Positions 34,318-43,983 are shown, counted from the first letter of the stretch. The stretch: DNA of 64,000 nucleotides from Niabella ginsenosidivorans (GCF_001654455.1 NZ_CP015772.1:4960001-5024000), one strand, 5' to 3'. Translations and numbers: made by a program. Notes: generated from the letters alone by a model not told the origin.

Positions 34318-34950
34318 ATGACTTTACTGGAAAATTTAATGTGGCGCTATGCTACCAAAAAAATGAACGGGCAACCGGTTCCGCAGGAAAAAATTAATTA
34401 TATACTGGAAGCAGTGCGTTTAGCTCCTTCATCAGCAGGAATACAACCCTACAAAGTTTTTGTAATCAGTAATAAAGAAAAATTAGAACAAATAAAGATC
34501 ATTGCCAATAATCAGAGCCAGATTGCCGACTGCTCACACTTGCTGGTATTTGCAGCCTGGGATAGTTATTCCTACGATAAGATCGATAAGGTTGCTTCTC
34601 TGGTTGTAAGCGAACGCAACCTGCCTGAAAACGCAATGGATGACTTTAAAAAACGCTATTGGAGCGTGTTAGAGCCGTTAGGACAGGAATGGCATAAAAA
34701 CCATGCGGCCAAACAAGCCTATATCGCATTAGGGATAGCCGTTGCAGCTGCAGCAGAGCAAAGAGTAGATGCTACTCCTATGGAAGGGTTTGACGCAGCT
34801 AAGCTGGACATGTTTCTCGGACTTGACCAGTCAGGGTTAAAAAGTGTTGTGATTTTACCACTCGGTTACAGAGACGAGCAAAACGATTGGCTGGTAAACC
34901 TGAAAAAAGTACGCACGCCAAAAGAAGAGTTCATTACTGAGTTCAATTAA
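34318..34950 (+). CDS. NfsB-like NAD(P)H nitroreductase
   Basis: 210-aa FMN-dependent oxidoreductase of the nitroreductase family. Visible parts are the N-terminal helix with RYATKKMNG (FMN phosphate), LAPSSAGIQPYKVFV, the central helix KQAYIALGIAVAAAAEQRVDATPMEGF and the C-terminal LPLGYRDEQNDW. The length is that of NfsB or dihydropteridine reductase-like enzymes. It is probably controlled by the divergent HxlR regulator and co-transcribed with the broken DoxX gene 10 bp downstream. Confidence 0.9.
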   Translation: MTLLENLMWRYATKKMNGQPVPQEKINYILEAVRLAPSSAGIQPYKVFVISNKEKLEQIKIIANNQSQIADCSHLLVFAAWDSYSYDKIDKVASLVVSERNLPENAMDDFKKRYWSVLEPLGQEWHKNHAAKQAYIALGIAVAAAAEQRVDATPMEGFDAAKLDMFLGLDQSGLKSVVILPLGYRDEQNDWLVNLKKVRTPKEEFITEFN

Positions 34951-34960
34951 ACAAGGAACA

Positions 34961-35319
34961 ATGAAAAAAGATAAAATCGTTTTCTGGATTACAACAGGGT
35001 TATTTTCCTTAATGATGCTGTCCAGCGCATTTATGTACCTGACAGCCTGGAATGGAGGCAACGTTCAGCCACCTGGGTTTTTCCGGGTTATTTCAGGGTT
35101 GAACTGGCAATAGCAAAATTTTTAGGCGCGTTGGCCTTGCTGCTTCCATTTGCTCCCAAAGGCTTTAAGCAATTTGCTTACGCTGGTTTTACAATTAGCC
35201 TCGTTTCAGCGGTTATTGCTCACGCCTCTTCCGGCAACCCTGCACAAGCAATTGTAACACCTGCTGTTTTTCTGGTAGTACTAATCGTTTCATTTCTCTA
35301 CTACAATAAATTGCAGTAA
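34961..35319 (+). pseudogene. DoxX-family membrane protein, two frameshifts
   Basis: The N-terminal part (ATG 34961, MKKDKIVFWITTGLFSL...YLTA) stops in frame at 35111-35113. The rest of a DoxX-like protein (FRVELAIAKFLGALALLLPFAPKG, three TM helices, ending YYNKLQ at 35319) continues in a frame shifted by two. A middle segment in the third frame reads GMEATFSHLGF. So two single-base insertions would explain it: one near 35048 (ACAGCCTGG) and one in the five-T run around 35078-35084 (GGTTTTTCC). DoxX proteins commonly accompany nitroreductases and HxlR regulators. It is either a decayed gene or two sequence errors. Confidence 0.75.
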
Positions 35320-35363
35320 TCTGGGCTACTTCTTTACTAAAAATAGCTTATACATAAACGAAT

Positions 35364-35401
35364 ACTAAAAGCCGGGCTCAAATATTAGCCCGGTTTTTAG
35401 T
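35364..35401. terminator. bidirectional terminator, 15-bp stem
   Basis: ACTAAAAGCCGGGCT (35364-35378) pairs with AGCCCGGTTTTTAGT (35387-35401) with one G-T pair and an 8-nt loop. A/T tracts lie on both sides, suiting both the DoxX transcript and the convergent membrane-protein gene. Confidence 0.8.
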
Positions 35402-35515
35402 GTTTTAACAGCCCGTAACTATTAATACATCACTGGCCGTTTTTATTTAAGCACACATACCCGACCAACACATAAACAGATCGCGCGTAAGCAGTTTTTA
35501 AACCATCAGGTGTTT

Positions 35516-36526
35516 TTAACTTTTTGCTGCTGATAGAATATCTATTAACCGGAATATCTGCCCGTTCTCCTTGCATTGAAAAACAGCGCAAATTTTATCC
35601 CCGGTATTGAATCCGTCCGGTGTATTGCCCGATTTATAGGAACAAACCAATTCCGAGCCAATGCGGTACCAGTACAGAGTGGTATAGCTTCCACCCTTGG
35701 TAAATTTTTCTCTTGCTGTGATCACTTCTGTTACAATCCCTTCAATAAGCCATCTCTTATCGGATTGCTTCAATTGCCGCCATTTAAAAATTGCCAGTAT
35801 CGCGGGGCCTAATATGAACGGGAGGAACATTGATCCGGTCGTGATCAAAGCCGGACCAGGCCCTATAATAGGGGTGATGATGAATAGCATAAAAAGAAAT
35901 GCCCAGGAAATATAAAACGAGCTGAAAACCATTTCCTGCCCTCCTGCAAAATCTCCTGGTTCTGCTGCTGTTATTTTGTTGCCTGCTGTATTATATTCTG
36001 TATAAAAAATATTTAATAAAAGATACTGCTGCTCATCCTGCTTTAGCAATTCCATTTTTACAGGTGTATGCTGCAATGTGGTTATACCAAATAGATTCCT
36101 GTATAACGTTCCAAAATATCTTTTATCTCCACCGGGAATAATATTTACATCATAGGTTTGCCCATCAATAATATAATGAAGGCGCCTGTTATCAGGTCTT
36201 GCCACTTCAATTGTTCCCTGAACGATCATTTTTTGCCCGGACAAAAGAGCTCTTTTTGCTTTTTTGTTTTTTTGCACAAACCCGATAAACCGGATCATAA
36301 AAAAAGCACCGCCACCCAATAATAAGAGCATTATCAAAAAAATAAAATCCAGGGTACTATCCGTAGTTGTTCTATTAGACACTACAACAGCCCATACAGA
36401 AAAAACAGCCATTATAATACATAAAATTCCGGCAATAAAAACACTGATGGCTCCGCCACGTATACTGCGCCTCCAATATTTAATTCGTTGAATATCTGCT
36501 GGTGTCAGGTTGCTGTAGCTTATCAT
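35516..36526 (-). CDS. membrane protein, paralogue of the 18922-19974 product
   Basis: 336 aa with helices near 25-48, 60-80, 205-222 and 228-248. A soluble middle domain (QGTIEVARPDNRRLHYIIDGQTYDV, YFGTLYRNLFGITTLQHTPVKMELL) and a C-terminal domain (IEGIVTEVITAREKF, LYWYRIGSELVCSYKSG, FNTGDKICAVFQC) are visible. The domain order matches the 350-aa protein of the WG operon. It stands alone between convergent and tandem genes. No family name was recognised. Confidence 0.6.
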   Translation of the reverse strand: MISYSNLTPADIQRIKYWRRSIRGGAISVFIAGILCIIMAVFSVWAVVVSNRTTTDSTLDFIFLIMLLLLGGGAFFMIRFIGFVQKNKKAKRALLSGQKMIVQGTIEVARPDNRRLHYIIDGQTYDVNIIPGGDKRYFGTLYRNLFGITTLQHTPVKMELLKQDEQQYLLLNIFYTEYNTAGNKITAAEPGDFAGGQEMVFSSFYISWAFLFMLFIITPIIGPGPALITTGSMFLPFILGPAILAIFKWRQLKQSDKRWLIEGIVTEVITAREKFTKGGSYTTLYWYRIGSELVCSYKSGNTPDGFNTGDKICAVFQCKENGQIFRLIDILSAAKS

Positions 36527-36674
36527 TTTATTTTTTCATTCTATTCATTAAAGTCAAATGAGGCCGCGGCTGTATTCAGCATCAAAGAAGTATATCCGGA
36601 TAGATCTCTACTTAACCCTAATATGCTACCACATAAAATGGCAATAATATGTTTTTTATGCCATTTTTAATAAA

Positions 36675-37403
36675 TTAATCTATTACCGGAACAAAGATCC
36701 GTTTATCCTTATCTGCCCAGCGATCTATAACAATATTGGCAGCCAACTGGATAAAATGCAGGCTTCTGTTGCCTACCGGTGACAGTTCCCGCTGCCACAG
36801 GTACCCTGCCGTCATTCCAATATTCCCGTTGAACTGATACCCGGCTCCTGAATAAACGCGGTTCCTTTTAAACGCATTTTCTTTAGGGCCCAAAAACAAC
36901 TCATTAAACGCATTTACAAAAAAGGTCTTTGCGATCACTCTCTTCTTATTAACAGGTATTGTTGCGCTTAACCGGTAACGGTATCGCTGGTCATTGGTTC
37001 TTTGTGCCGTTTTCAATTGATGGAAAAACCGCTGTTCTGCCCTTAGCCTGTGATCAAAATCTATTCTTGAAACAGCATGACTAAAAGTATATTGCAACCA
37101 AAGTCTCAGTTCTTCCTGCGACAGGCTTTTTTGTTTATAGGTAGCATACCGGCCAATTCCGATCAGCGCCTGGCTATTTTCATTAAAGTTATAACCGGTT
37201 CCCCCTTTTATTTCGTAATAATCGATGGTCTTGAATTGCTCAATGGACCGTGCCTGCATTTCCATATATGCCATCCATTTGGGAGCGTATTTATAGGTTA
37301 TCGACGTTGTCAGAAACCCCGAAAGATGCTCAGGGCCCGTTTGTGCATGGCAGAAATCTATAAGAACTAATAAAAATGCTGGCAGCAACAGTCTTCGGAT
37401 CAT
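36675..37403 (-). CDS. DUF2490-type outer-membrane protein
   Basis: 242 aa with a signal peptide (LLPAFLLVLIDFCHAQ). The beta-strand-rich body carries the DUF2490 features YKYAPKWMAYMEMQARS, GTGYNFNENSQALIGIGRY, DHRLRAEQRFF, YRYRLSATIPVN and FFVNAFNELFLG. It ends in a pattern fitting a small barrel. DUF2490 proteins are predicted outer-membrane proteins of unknown function. It lies 77 bp downstream of mnmG on the same strand. Confidence 0.82.
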   Translation of the reverse strand: MIRRLLLPAFLLVLIDFCHAQTGPEHLSGFLTTSITYKYAPKWMAYMEMQARSIEQFKTIDYYEIKGGTGYNFNENSQALIGIGRYATYKQKSLSQEELRLWLQYTFSHAVSRIDFDHRLRAEQRFFHQLKTAQRTNDQRYRYRLSATIPVNKKRVIAKTFFVNAFNELFLGPKENAFKRNRVYSGAGYQFNGNIGMTAGYLWQRELSPVGNRSLHFIQLAANIVIDRWADKDKRIFVPVID

Positions 37404-37480
37404 GCAGATTCAATAGTTTAAAATAAAAGGTTCAAATTATGTTAGTGCCATTACCAGAAATGCCGGCAGATCGCAAAATT

Positions 37481-39349
37481 CTATCGGCCCATATATACCA
37501 TCAGGATCTGTATATCGCTTGGTTTTATACCGGAAATCCTGCTGGCCTGTCCCAGTGTTTGCGGTTTAATACGGTTTAGCTTTTCTTTTGCTTCGTTTCC
37601 CAGGGAGCTAAGCTTTGAATAATCAAAGCTTTGGGGAATTGCAAGGTCTTCCATCTCGCTCATCCTGTTTACCAGTTCTTTTTCCTTTTCAATATAGGTT
37701 TCATATTTGATATGTATAGATGCCTGCTCCAGCTCCTCTCTTGAATAATTTTTTACCTTTTCCTGCAGATAAGGAACAGCTTCTATTAGTTCCTCTAATT
37801 CCACGTCAGGTCTTAACAGGATCTTTTCTGCCCGTTGTTTTTCCTGTATGGGCGAAGAATGGAGATCAGCCAGGAATCCGTTAATTTCATCAGGTTTTAA
37901 TGCCACTTCTTTCAAAATAGACTTAATACCGGCAATATTTTCATTTTTTTGCCGTACTTTATCCATCCTGTCCTGGGAAGCCAATCCTAATTTATAGCTT
38001 ATAGGAGTTAAGCGTGCATCTGCATTATCCTGGCGAAGCAGGGTACGGTATTCCGCCCTCGAAGTAAACATCCGGTAGGGTTCCTCAGTTCCTTTATTAA
38101 TAAGATCATCAATAAGCACCCCAATATAAGCCTCACTACGTTTCAATGTGAACGGCTCCTGTTCATTTACTTTTAAATGAGCATTAATACCAGCCATGAT
38201 CCCCTGACAGGCAGCTTCCTCATAACCTGTTGTTCCGTTGATCTGACCAGCAAAATATAAATTACATATTATTTTTGTTTCTAATGTGTTTTTGAGCTGA
38301 GTAGGAGGAAAATAGTCGTATTCAATAGCATACCCTGGCCTGAATAATTTTACCTGTTCAAACCCGGGTACCATTTTTAAAGCGGCAAACTGAACTTCTT
38401 CCGGAAGCGATGTAGAAAATCCGTTTACATAGATCTCAACTGTATTCCAGCCTTCCGGCTCTACAAACAGCTGATGGCGCTCTTTGTCTGCAAAACGGTT
38501 AATTTTATCTTCAATGCTCGGACAGTAGCGGGGGCCCACACCATCAATACGGCCGGCATACATCGGGCTCCGGTCGAAACCCGTTTTCAGCATATCATGC
38601 ACTTTCTGATCAGTGTAAGTGATCCAGCAACAGCGCTGTTGTTCGGGTTTGATCCTGGGGGTGTCGATAAAAGAGAAGCCTATTATCTCAGTATCTCCAT
38701 CCTGTATCTCCATTTTTGAGTAATCAAGACTTCTGCCATCTACCCTTGGCGGCGTGCCTGTTTTTAACCGGTCACTTTCAAATCCCAGGGAAACCAATTG
38801 CTCTGTGATACCCGATGCAGCTTTCTCAGCTACTCTTCCACCGCCAAATTGTTTTTCCCCGATATGTATAATTCCATTCAGAAAAGTCCCATTAGTTAAT
38901 ACTACCGCCTTTCCATGTATTTCATGTCCTAAACCGGTAATTACACCTGCTATCCTATCCTTCTTTACCAACAAACCCTTTACCATATCCTGGTAAAAAT
39001 CCAGGTTAGGCGTTTGCTCAAGCATTTCCCTCCATTTGGCAGCAAATAGCATCCGGTCGCTTTGTGCACGCGGGCTCCACATGGCCGGGCCCTTTGACCG
39101 GTTCAACATGCGGAATTGAATCATAGAAAGGTCGGTAACAATACCTGAATACCCCCCTAACGCATCAATTTCCCGAACGATTTGTCCCTTTGCTATTCCA
39201 CCCATTGCCGGATTACAGCTCATTTGAGCAATTGTCTGCATGTTCATGGTAACCAGCAGCGTTCTTGAGCCCATATTAGCAGCAGCAGCAGCAGCTTCAC
39301 AGCCTGCATGCCCTGCCCCGACAACTATTACATCATATTCCGGAAACAT
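37481..39349 (-). CDS. mnmG: tRNA uridine-5-carboxymethylaminomethyl modification enzyme MnmG
   Basis: 622 aa, the normal size of MnmG (GidA). With MnmE it installs the cmnm5 group on U34 of tRNAs reading two-codon boxes. The N-terminal FAD site is VIVVGAGHAGCEAA, followed by CNPAMGGIAKGQIVREIDALGG and the catalytic region TGTPPRVDGRSLDY, CPSIEDKI and GTTGYEEAACQGIMAGINA. The C-terminal helical domain that binds MnmE ends in the SGIKPSDIQIL motif. It starts 39 bp from the parS-bearing spacer. Its position near the replication origin agrees with many bacterial chromosomes. Confidence 0.96.
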   Translation of the reverse strand: MFPEYDVIVVGAGHAGCEAAAAAANMGSRTLLVTMNMQTIAQMSCNPAMGGIAKGQIVREIDALGGYSGIVTDLSMIQFRMLNRSKGPAMWSPRAQSDRMLFAAKWREMLEQTPNLDFYQDMVKGLLVKKDRIAGVITGLGHEIHGKAVVLTNGTFLNGIIHIGEKQFGGGRVAEKAASGITEQLVSLGFESDRLKTGTPPRVDGRSLDYSKMEIQDGDTEIIGFSFIDTPRIKPEQQRCCWITYTDQKVHDMLKTGFDRSPMYAGRIDGVGPRYCPSIEDKINRFADKERHQLFVEPEGWNTVEIYVNGFSTSLPEEVQFAALKMVPGFEQVKLFRPGYAIEYDYFPPTQLKNTLETKIICNLYFAGQINGTTGYEEAACQGIMAGINAHLKVNEQEPFTLKRSEAYIGVLIDDLINKGTEEPYRMFTSRAEYRTLLRQDNADARLTPISYKLGLASQDRMDKVRQKNENIAGIKSILKEVALKPDEINGFLADLHSSPIQEKQRAEKILLRPDVELEELIEAVPYLQEKVKNYSREELEQASIHIKYETYIEKEKELVNRMSEMEDLAIPQSFDYSKLSSLGNEAKEKLNRIKPQTLGQASRISGIKPSDIQILMVYMGR

Positions 39350-39427
39350 AATTTACAAAGTTACACCATTCTACTATTTATAAGAATTTATGCAACAGAT
39401 ACAAAAAAGCGAATCAATAAAAAGAGA

Positions 39428-39443
39428 TGTTTCACGTGGAACG
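39428..39443. promoter_or_regulatory. parS-like site 1
   Basis: TGTTTCACGTGGAACG, 14 of 16 positions of the widely conserved parS palindrome TGTTTCACGTGAAACA. ParB binds such sites near oriC to segregate chromosomes. Confidence 0.7.
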
Positions 39444-39740
39444 GTCGTAAAATTCCCGGTAAAGTATTCTGATAACTTATGCAACAACTCTGTTTTATTG
39501 ATTCCTTAGGGATTACCCTGAAGATGTCATCCCGTACCTGTTCCGTCGCATCATGTAATCTGGCATTGGCAGCAATCATAAAAAGCATTTCATTTAAGCT
39601 CATTAAAACGACAAAGTTCTGTCAAGGCTGAGCTTGATATACTACTTATAATGCAATCTAAAGGTTTAAACGGTCTTAAATAAGCAATCTCCATAATACT
39701 GAAAGCTTTTTAAGTTCTTCTCCTTCTGAAGTACAAATAT

Positions 39741-39756
39741 TGTTTCACGTGGAACA
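39741..39756. promoter_or_regulatory. parS-like site 2
   Basis: TGTTTCACGTGGAACA, 15 of 16 matches to the consensus parS palindrome. It shares the same G at position 12 as the other two sites. Confidence 0.78.
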
Positions 39757-40074
39757 GAATACCCGTTTTAAATTGACAATAATTTTGGTTGTCCACGCAG
39801 CCGTACCTACCAAGTCTTATATAGATGTATGTGATTAATACTCATTATAAATTAGGAGCCTTTGCTCTCTTAACAGCATTAATATAGATATGGCAATTCA
39901 AAGGTTCATTTAATGGAAAACAATAATTTAATCTTTTATTTTACCTGAGCCAATAAAATAAAAACCTGGCTATTAAGGGTTAATCACTCAATAAAACTCA
40001 ACCGGTTAAAGCCTCTGGTTAACAGTCAGAGGCCCGCAAACTCAAGTGCAGTTAGATTTGAGTGTTCCCCTAAT

Positions 40075-40090
40075 TGTTTCACGTGGAACA
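40075..40090. promoter_or_regulatory. parS-like site 3
   Basis: TGTTTCACGTGGAACA, identical to site 2. It lies 5 bp beyond the ybeY stop codon. Confidence 0.78.
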
Positions 40091-40095
40091 AATGG

Positions 40096-40545
40096 TTATC
40101 GAAAGTACTTTAATAAACATTCATCTTCTTTTTTACGCATAATTGCCTGCTCCTCTTCGGATTTATCATTATATCCGCACAAATGCAATACGCCATGAAA
40201 AATAACCCGGTGCAATTCCCTTAAAAAAGGTTCGCCAAGAAATTGCGCATTAGAACGTACAGTATCTACACCAATGAAAATTTCTCCGACCATTGCATCT
40301 GTAGATCTTTCCCGTAAGTCAAACGTTATAATATCAGTATAATAATTATGGTTGAGATACTGCTGGTTAATGGCCAGAATTTCTTCATCAGTACAAAATG
40401 TATAATGCAAAAGGTCCAAAGGCTGTTCATTCTCTTTAAACAGAGAAATAATAAAAGCTTTAAGCCTTTTCCTTTCAGAAAGAGCGACATTGCCGTTAAA
40501 AGAAAACTGGACCACCGGAGCGTTTTTAAGTATCATAATTTTCAA
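40096..40545 (-). CDS. ybeY: rRNA maturation endoribonuclease YbeY
   Basis: 149-aa UPF0054 metalloprotein needed for 16S rRNA 3' processing and ribosome quality control. The middle carries NHNYYTDIITFDLR and GEIFIGVDTV. The metal site reads HGVLHLCGYND: the first two His of the HxxxHxxxxxH motif are present, but the third position is Asp in GYND instead of the usual GYDH. A Lys or Asp in this region is seen in other Bacteroidota YbeY proteins (from memory), so this is probably a lineage trait. It is divergent from feoA. Confidence 0.92.
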   Translation of the reverse strand: MKIMILKNAPVVQFSFNGNVALSERKRLKAFIISLFKENEQPLDLLHYTFCTDEEILAINQQYLNHNYYTDIITFDLRERSTDAMVGEIFIGVDTVRSNAQFLGEPFLRELHRVIFHGVLHLCGYNDKSEEEQAIMRKKEDECLLKYFR

Positions 40546-40576
40546 AATTCGTAAATAAAAGACAACCTACAATAGT

Positions 40577-40584
40577 TAGATTTG
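40577..40584 (+). promoter_or_regulatory. Bacteroidota-type -7 box before feoA
   Basis: TAGATTTG matches the TAnnTTTG -7 consensus, with the ATG of the FeoA gene only 4 bp further. The transcript would be nearly leaderless. No clear -33 TTG was found, so confidence is low. Confidence 0.35.
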
Positions 40585-40588
40585 CAAG

Positions 40589-40831
40589 ATGGAACAAGAA
40601 AAAGACCTGCTTTTGTCTGAATTAAAACCTGGCCAGCGTGCCCGGATACAGAAGTTTACAACAGAAGATATTTTCCTGAAACTGATGGAAATGGGATGTT
40701 TACCAGGGGAAGAGATAGAAGTTATAAAGATTGCTCCACTCCATGACCCTATTTCTATATCTGTAGCAGGATATACCTTAAGTTTAAGACTTGATGAAGC
40801 TCGTTTTATTGTAGTGGATACCATAAATTAA
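40589..40831 (+). CDS. feoA: FeoA-domain protein
   Basis: 80-aa SH3-like FeoA protein: LLLSELKPGQRARIQKF, LKLMEMGCLPGEEIEVIKIAPLHDPISISVAGYTLSLRLDEA-type strands. FeoA is the small cytoplasmic partner of the FeoB ferrous iron transporter. No feoB lies next to it in this window. The gene sits 6 bp before nadD and is co-transcribed with it. It may act elsewhere or on a distant FeoB. Confidence 0.85.
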   Translation: MEQEKDLLLSELKPGQRARIQKFTTEDIFLKLMEMGCLPGEEIEVIKIAPLHDPISISVAGYTLSLRLDEARFIVVDTIN

Positions 40832-40837
40832 CTGTGA

Positions 40838-41410
40838 ATGAAAATCGGATTATTTTTTGGCTCCTTTAACCCTGTACATCATGGGCATTTAATTATTGCA
40901 AGTCATATACTGAATGAAGGGTTTACAGAAAAAATATGGTTTATTGTATCTCCTCAAAACCCTTTAAAGGAGTCTGCCTCACTTTTAAATGAAAATCAAC
41001 GCCTCCACCTAATAAAGCTGGCTATAGAAGATGATCTTCGCATGCAGGCTTCTGATATTGAATTTCACCTGCCCAGACCTTCTTATACAGCTGTTACCTT
41101 AGCACATCTGTCAGAAAAGTACCCACAACATGAATTCTCAGTAATATTAGGCGGAGATAGCTTTCAAAATATAGAAAAATGGAAAAATTATAAATATATA
41201 ATAGAAAATTATAATATATTAATATATAATCGTCCAGGCTTTATAATCAATTTAGAAATAGCTGATCGTATTACAATACTGGACGCGCCTTTACTGGAGA
41301 TATCCGCAACCCTGATCAGGAACCTTATCCGTAATAAAAAATCCATCCGTTACCTGATGCCCGAAAATGTAGTAGAAGAAATTGAAAGATCAGGTTATTA
41401 CAGAAAATAA
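40838..41410 (+). CDS. nadD: nicotinate-nucleotide adenylyltransferase
   Basis: 190-aa NadD, which adenylates nicotinate mononucleotide to deamido-NAD. The nucleotidyltransferase signature is [14 protein letters not shown]. It has the substrate region PQNPLKE and [17 protein letters not shown]. The second signature [12 protein letters not shown] lies before the C-terminal [17 protein letters not shown]. The length is normal. The 3' end overlaps the convergent chromate transporter gene by 13 bp. nadA, an earlier step of the same pathway, lies 2.6 kb away. Confidence 0.94.
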   Translation: MKIGLFFGSFNPVHHGHLIIASHILNEGFTEKIWFIVSPQNPLKESASLLNENQRLHLIKLAIEDDLRMQASDIEFHLPRPSYTAVTLAHLSEKYPQHEFSVILGGDSFQNIEKWKNYKYIIENYNILIYNRPGFIINLEIADRITILDAPLLEISATLIRNLIRNKKSIRYLMPENVVEEIERSGYYRK

Positions 41411-42636
41411 CCTAATGCCAGGCAGGACAAAACCAAAACAGGAGCGGGAAGTTTCGTAAATATCAAAACGATAGCTGTACCTGCCACTACCAGCAGATTA
41501 GCACCATTAAAACCCTGAAAGTTAAACAAGGAAAGATCTTTCATAATGTATAAAGTAGATCCAATCATAATACCCATCACTACTGCATTAATGCCTTCAA
41601 GCGACCGGTAAATACCCGAATATTTTTTCAGCATATTCCAGATCGGGAAGAAAAACAATACAAGCAGAGCGCTTGGCAAAAAAATACCAATCATTGCAAT
41701 AATGATCCCCGCCACCTGCCAGTAATTTCCCATATTCTTTAACGCCAGCCCACCCGTGTAAGAAGCAATTGAAAACACCGGGCCTGGCATTGCACGTACC
41801 AATCCTATACCCGTAAGCATTTCTTTTTTATCAATGCGAATAACATTGGGGTTCTTTTCTTTTACTTCATCCGGCCTTACACTATATTGTTCATAAAGAA
41901 TGGGCATCAGTACGTTGCCTCCTCCAAAAACCAGGCTGCCCATGCGGTAAGTATTCTCAAATAAGTTAACGGGCTTCCTGTATTCCCAATCATGCTTACG
42001 GGCCATTTCACTGAATACTCCCGCAAGAATAAATATAATCCCAAAAAGCCAGATATTCCACCAGCGTATTTTTCCGGGTTTTATTTCCTCCTGGGGAATC
42101 CTTTTCTTACTAAGATTGGTTACAAAACCACCTAAAACAATGAGGACAGGCACTACAAAAGGTCTTCCAAAAAATAAAAAGGTAAGGAGTGCCGAAATGA
42201 TCGCTATAAAAAAAGTGATCCTGTTATTAACAGAATAAGGAAAAGCCGAAACACAGGCATAAATTAAAAAACCTGCGGCCATTGGTACGATGTATTGAAA
42301 CAACTTCAGCGATTCTCCGCCTTTGTCCAAATAATTTACCAAAAAAGACAAAGCGCCCATGATACTACAGGCGGGTAATATCCATACCAAAAGCGTTAGT
42401 ATTGCCAGCAATATTCCCCCGCGTTTAAAACCAATCAATGTCAGTGTCTGTGTAGAAGACGCTCCAGGCAGTAACTGGCAAAAAGCATTGTACTCCATCA
42501 GTTCCTGCTCAGTAACATAGGGCGTTTGTTTTACAAACGTTTTCATCATCATTGCCAAATGCGCCTGCGGCCCCCCAAAAGCAGTGATGCTGTGGAGAAA
42601 AACCAATTTCAAAAAATGCAGGTGCCTTAGTAACAT
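41398..42636 (-). CDS. chrA: chromate transporter ChrA
   Basis: 412-aa two-domain (long-chain) CHR family membrane protein, about ten to twelve helices. Each half carries a CHR signature: [19 protein letters not shown] with [15 protein letters not shown] near the N-terminus, and [19 protein letters not shown] with [17 protein letters not shown] in the second half. ChrA exports chromate from the cytoplasm. The genomic context gives no clue about its regulation. It ends convergent with nadD, overlapping 13 bp. Confidence 0.9.
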   Translation of the reverse strand: MLLRHLHFLKLVFLHSITAFGGPQAHLAMMMKTFVKQTPYVTEQELMEYNAFCQLLPGASSTQTLTLIGFKRGGILLAILTLLVWILPACSIMGALSFLVNYLDKGGESLKLFQYIVPMAAGFLIYACVSAFPYSVNNRITFFIAIISALLTFLFFGRPFVVPVLIVLGGFVTNLSKKRIPQEEIKPGKIRWWNIWLFGIIFILAGVFSEMARKHDWEYRKPVNLFENTYRMGSLVFGGGNVLMPILYEQYSVRPDEVKEKNPNVIRIDKKEMLTGIGLVRAMPGPVFSIASYTGGLALKNMGNYWQVAGIIIAMIGIFLPSALLVLFFFPIWNMLKKYSGIYRSLEGINAVVMGIMIGSTLYIMKDLSLFNFQGFNGANLLVVAGTAIVLIFTKLPAPVLVLSCLALGYFL

Positions 42637-43163
42637 TACAATTGGGTATCAATTAGACAATATGCCTCCACAAAAACCTTTTGATTCCATACAATCAAGA
42701 TAAACAATTTAAACAATATTTCTAAATAAAACTTAGCGCTTTCAAAGTATAAACCTAAAAAATGCTTTATAAAAATACTGATCCTTATTGGCATAACAGA
42801 TAAAATATAAGAACCGGGGTATATCCTTTACATCTACTCTGCATTTCCTTCTTTATTTAAAGAAAGCTGAATGAGGAGCATTAAAGACAGGAGATAAAGC
42901 GCTTAAAAACTATTCCTGCTGATACTGACCAATAACGATAACGTTGTTAATACCTGCTGCAGTACTTTATCAGGATGGGTTACCTATTATTACTTTGGAC
43001 GGTTTTGCTTTTAAATTACAAGGTCATGCAAGAGCAGCAGGCAATGAAACCGTACAGTAAACTAACGGATGGGAATAAAAAGCATTTGATGGTATTACTT
43101 TAATAAACTATGTACGCTTGTCATAATTTCATCAAATCGATGGTATAAATAGCGGGATGCCTG
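42637..43163. other. gene-free spacer, possible gene remnants
   Basis: 527 bp between the chrA start and the fabG stop. No full ORF, RNA gene or repeat is evident. Around 42945-43060 there is an open stretch with protein-like composition (reading ITLDGFAFKLQGHARAAGNETVQ), interrupted by stops, perhaps a degraded gene. Nothing else was recognised. Confidence 0.35.
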
Positions 43164-43919
43164 TTAAATATTTAATCCTCCGCAAACACTGATCGTTTGC
43201 CCGGTTATATAAGCGCCCATATCCGATGCAAGGAATAAGGCTGCATTGGCGATATCTTCTCCTTTCGCAAATTTTCCCAAAGGAATATCCTGTAAATATT
43301 TAGCTGCACTATCCCCCTCGTGCAGGTAACTCGTCATATCTGTTTCCACAAAGCCCGGTGCTATGGCATTGCACCGGATGTTCCTGCTTCCCAATTCTTT
43401 TGCAACGCTTTTTGTAAACCCTATAATACCTGCCTTACTGGCTGCATAGCTTGCCTGGCCTGCATTTCCCATTATGCCGATTACAGAGCTCATATTAATA
43501 ATACTTCCCGATTTTGCTTTCATCATCGGTTTTATTACCTGCTTGGTCATATAAAACACACTGTTGAGGTTTACCTGTAATACAGATTCCCACTGTTCCG
43601 GTGTCATACGCAGTAACAGGTTATCTTTAGAAATACCGGCATTATTTACACAAATATCAATAGTACCAAATTCTTTTAATACAGTATCCGCAAATGCCTC
43701 ACAAGCTGAAAAATCTCCTGCATTGCTTTGGAAGGCTTTTATCTTAACCCCTTTACCGGCCCATCTTTTCACAATTGCAGCTGCTTTTTCTGCACTGCTA
43801 TCGCTAACATAAGAAAAAGCAATACTGGCACCTTCTTCTGCAAATTTGTCAACAATAGCTTCTCCAATTCCACGGGCAGCACCGGTAATCACCGCAATTT
43901 TATTTTCCAGTAATTTCAT
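43164..43919 (-). CDS. fabG: 3-oxoacyl-ACP reductase
   Basis: 251-aa short-chain dehydrogenase of the FabG group, which reduces 3-oxoacyl-ACP with NADPH in fatty acid elongation. Visible are the cofactor motif TGAARGIGEAI, NNAGISKDNLLLRM, the catalytic Ser in INMSSVIG, and YAASKAG with Tyr and Lys. FabG-type segments also include RNIRCNAIAPGFVETDMT and GQTISVCGGLNI at the end. It lies 64 bp after nadA on the same strand. Confidence 0.92.
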   Translation of the reverse strand: MKLLENKIAVITGAARGIGEAIVDKFAEEGASIAFSYVSDSSAEKAAAIVKRWAGKGVKIKAFQSNAGDFSACEAFADTVLKEFGTIDICVNNAGISKDNLLLRMTPEQWESVLQVNLNSVFYMTKQVIKPMMKAKSGSIINMSSVIGIMGNAGQASYAASKAGIIGFTKSVAKELGSRNIRCNAIAPGFVETDMTSYLHEGDSAAKYLQDIPLGKFAKGEDIANAALFLASDMGAYITGQTISVCGGLNI

Positions 43920-43983
43920 AAAACAAAAAAGTAGGTTTCAGAATAGTTGCAAATAACGTCAATTATTTTGGTACTATAAAGTT

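Larger units (their letters stand above)
39350..40095. other. gene-free spacer carrying parS-like sites
   Basis: 746 bp between mnmG and ybeY without a credible gene; an open frame at 39388-39603 lacks family features and runs over a parS site. It holds three parS-like palindromes. It also holds the hairpins GCCTCTG/CAGAGGC (40011-40033) and ACTCAA/TTGAGT (40041-40063). This is the likely ParB loading region close to the origin. Confidence 0.55.

Noticed and set aside
39388-39603. 71-codon minus-strand ORF between mnmG and ybeY
   Set aside because: It runs across a parS site and shows no domain or signal; chance frame is more likely.
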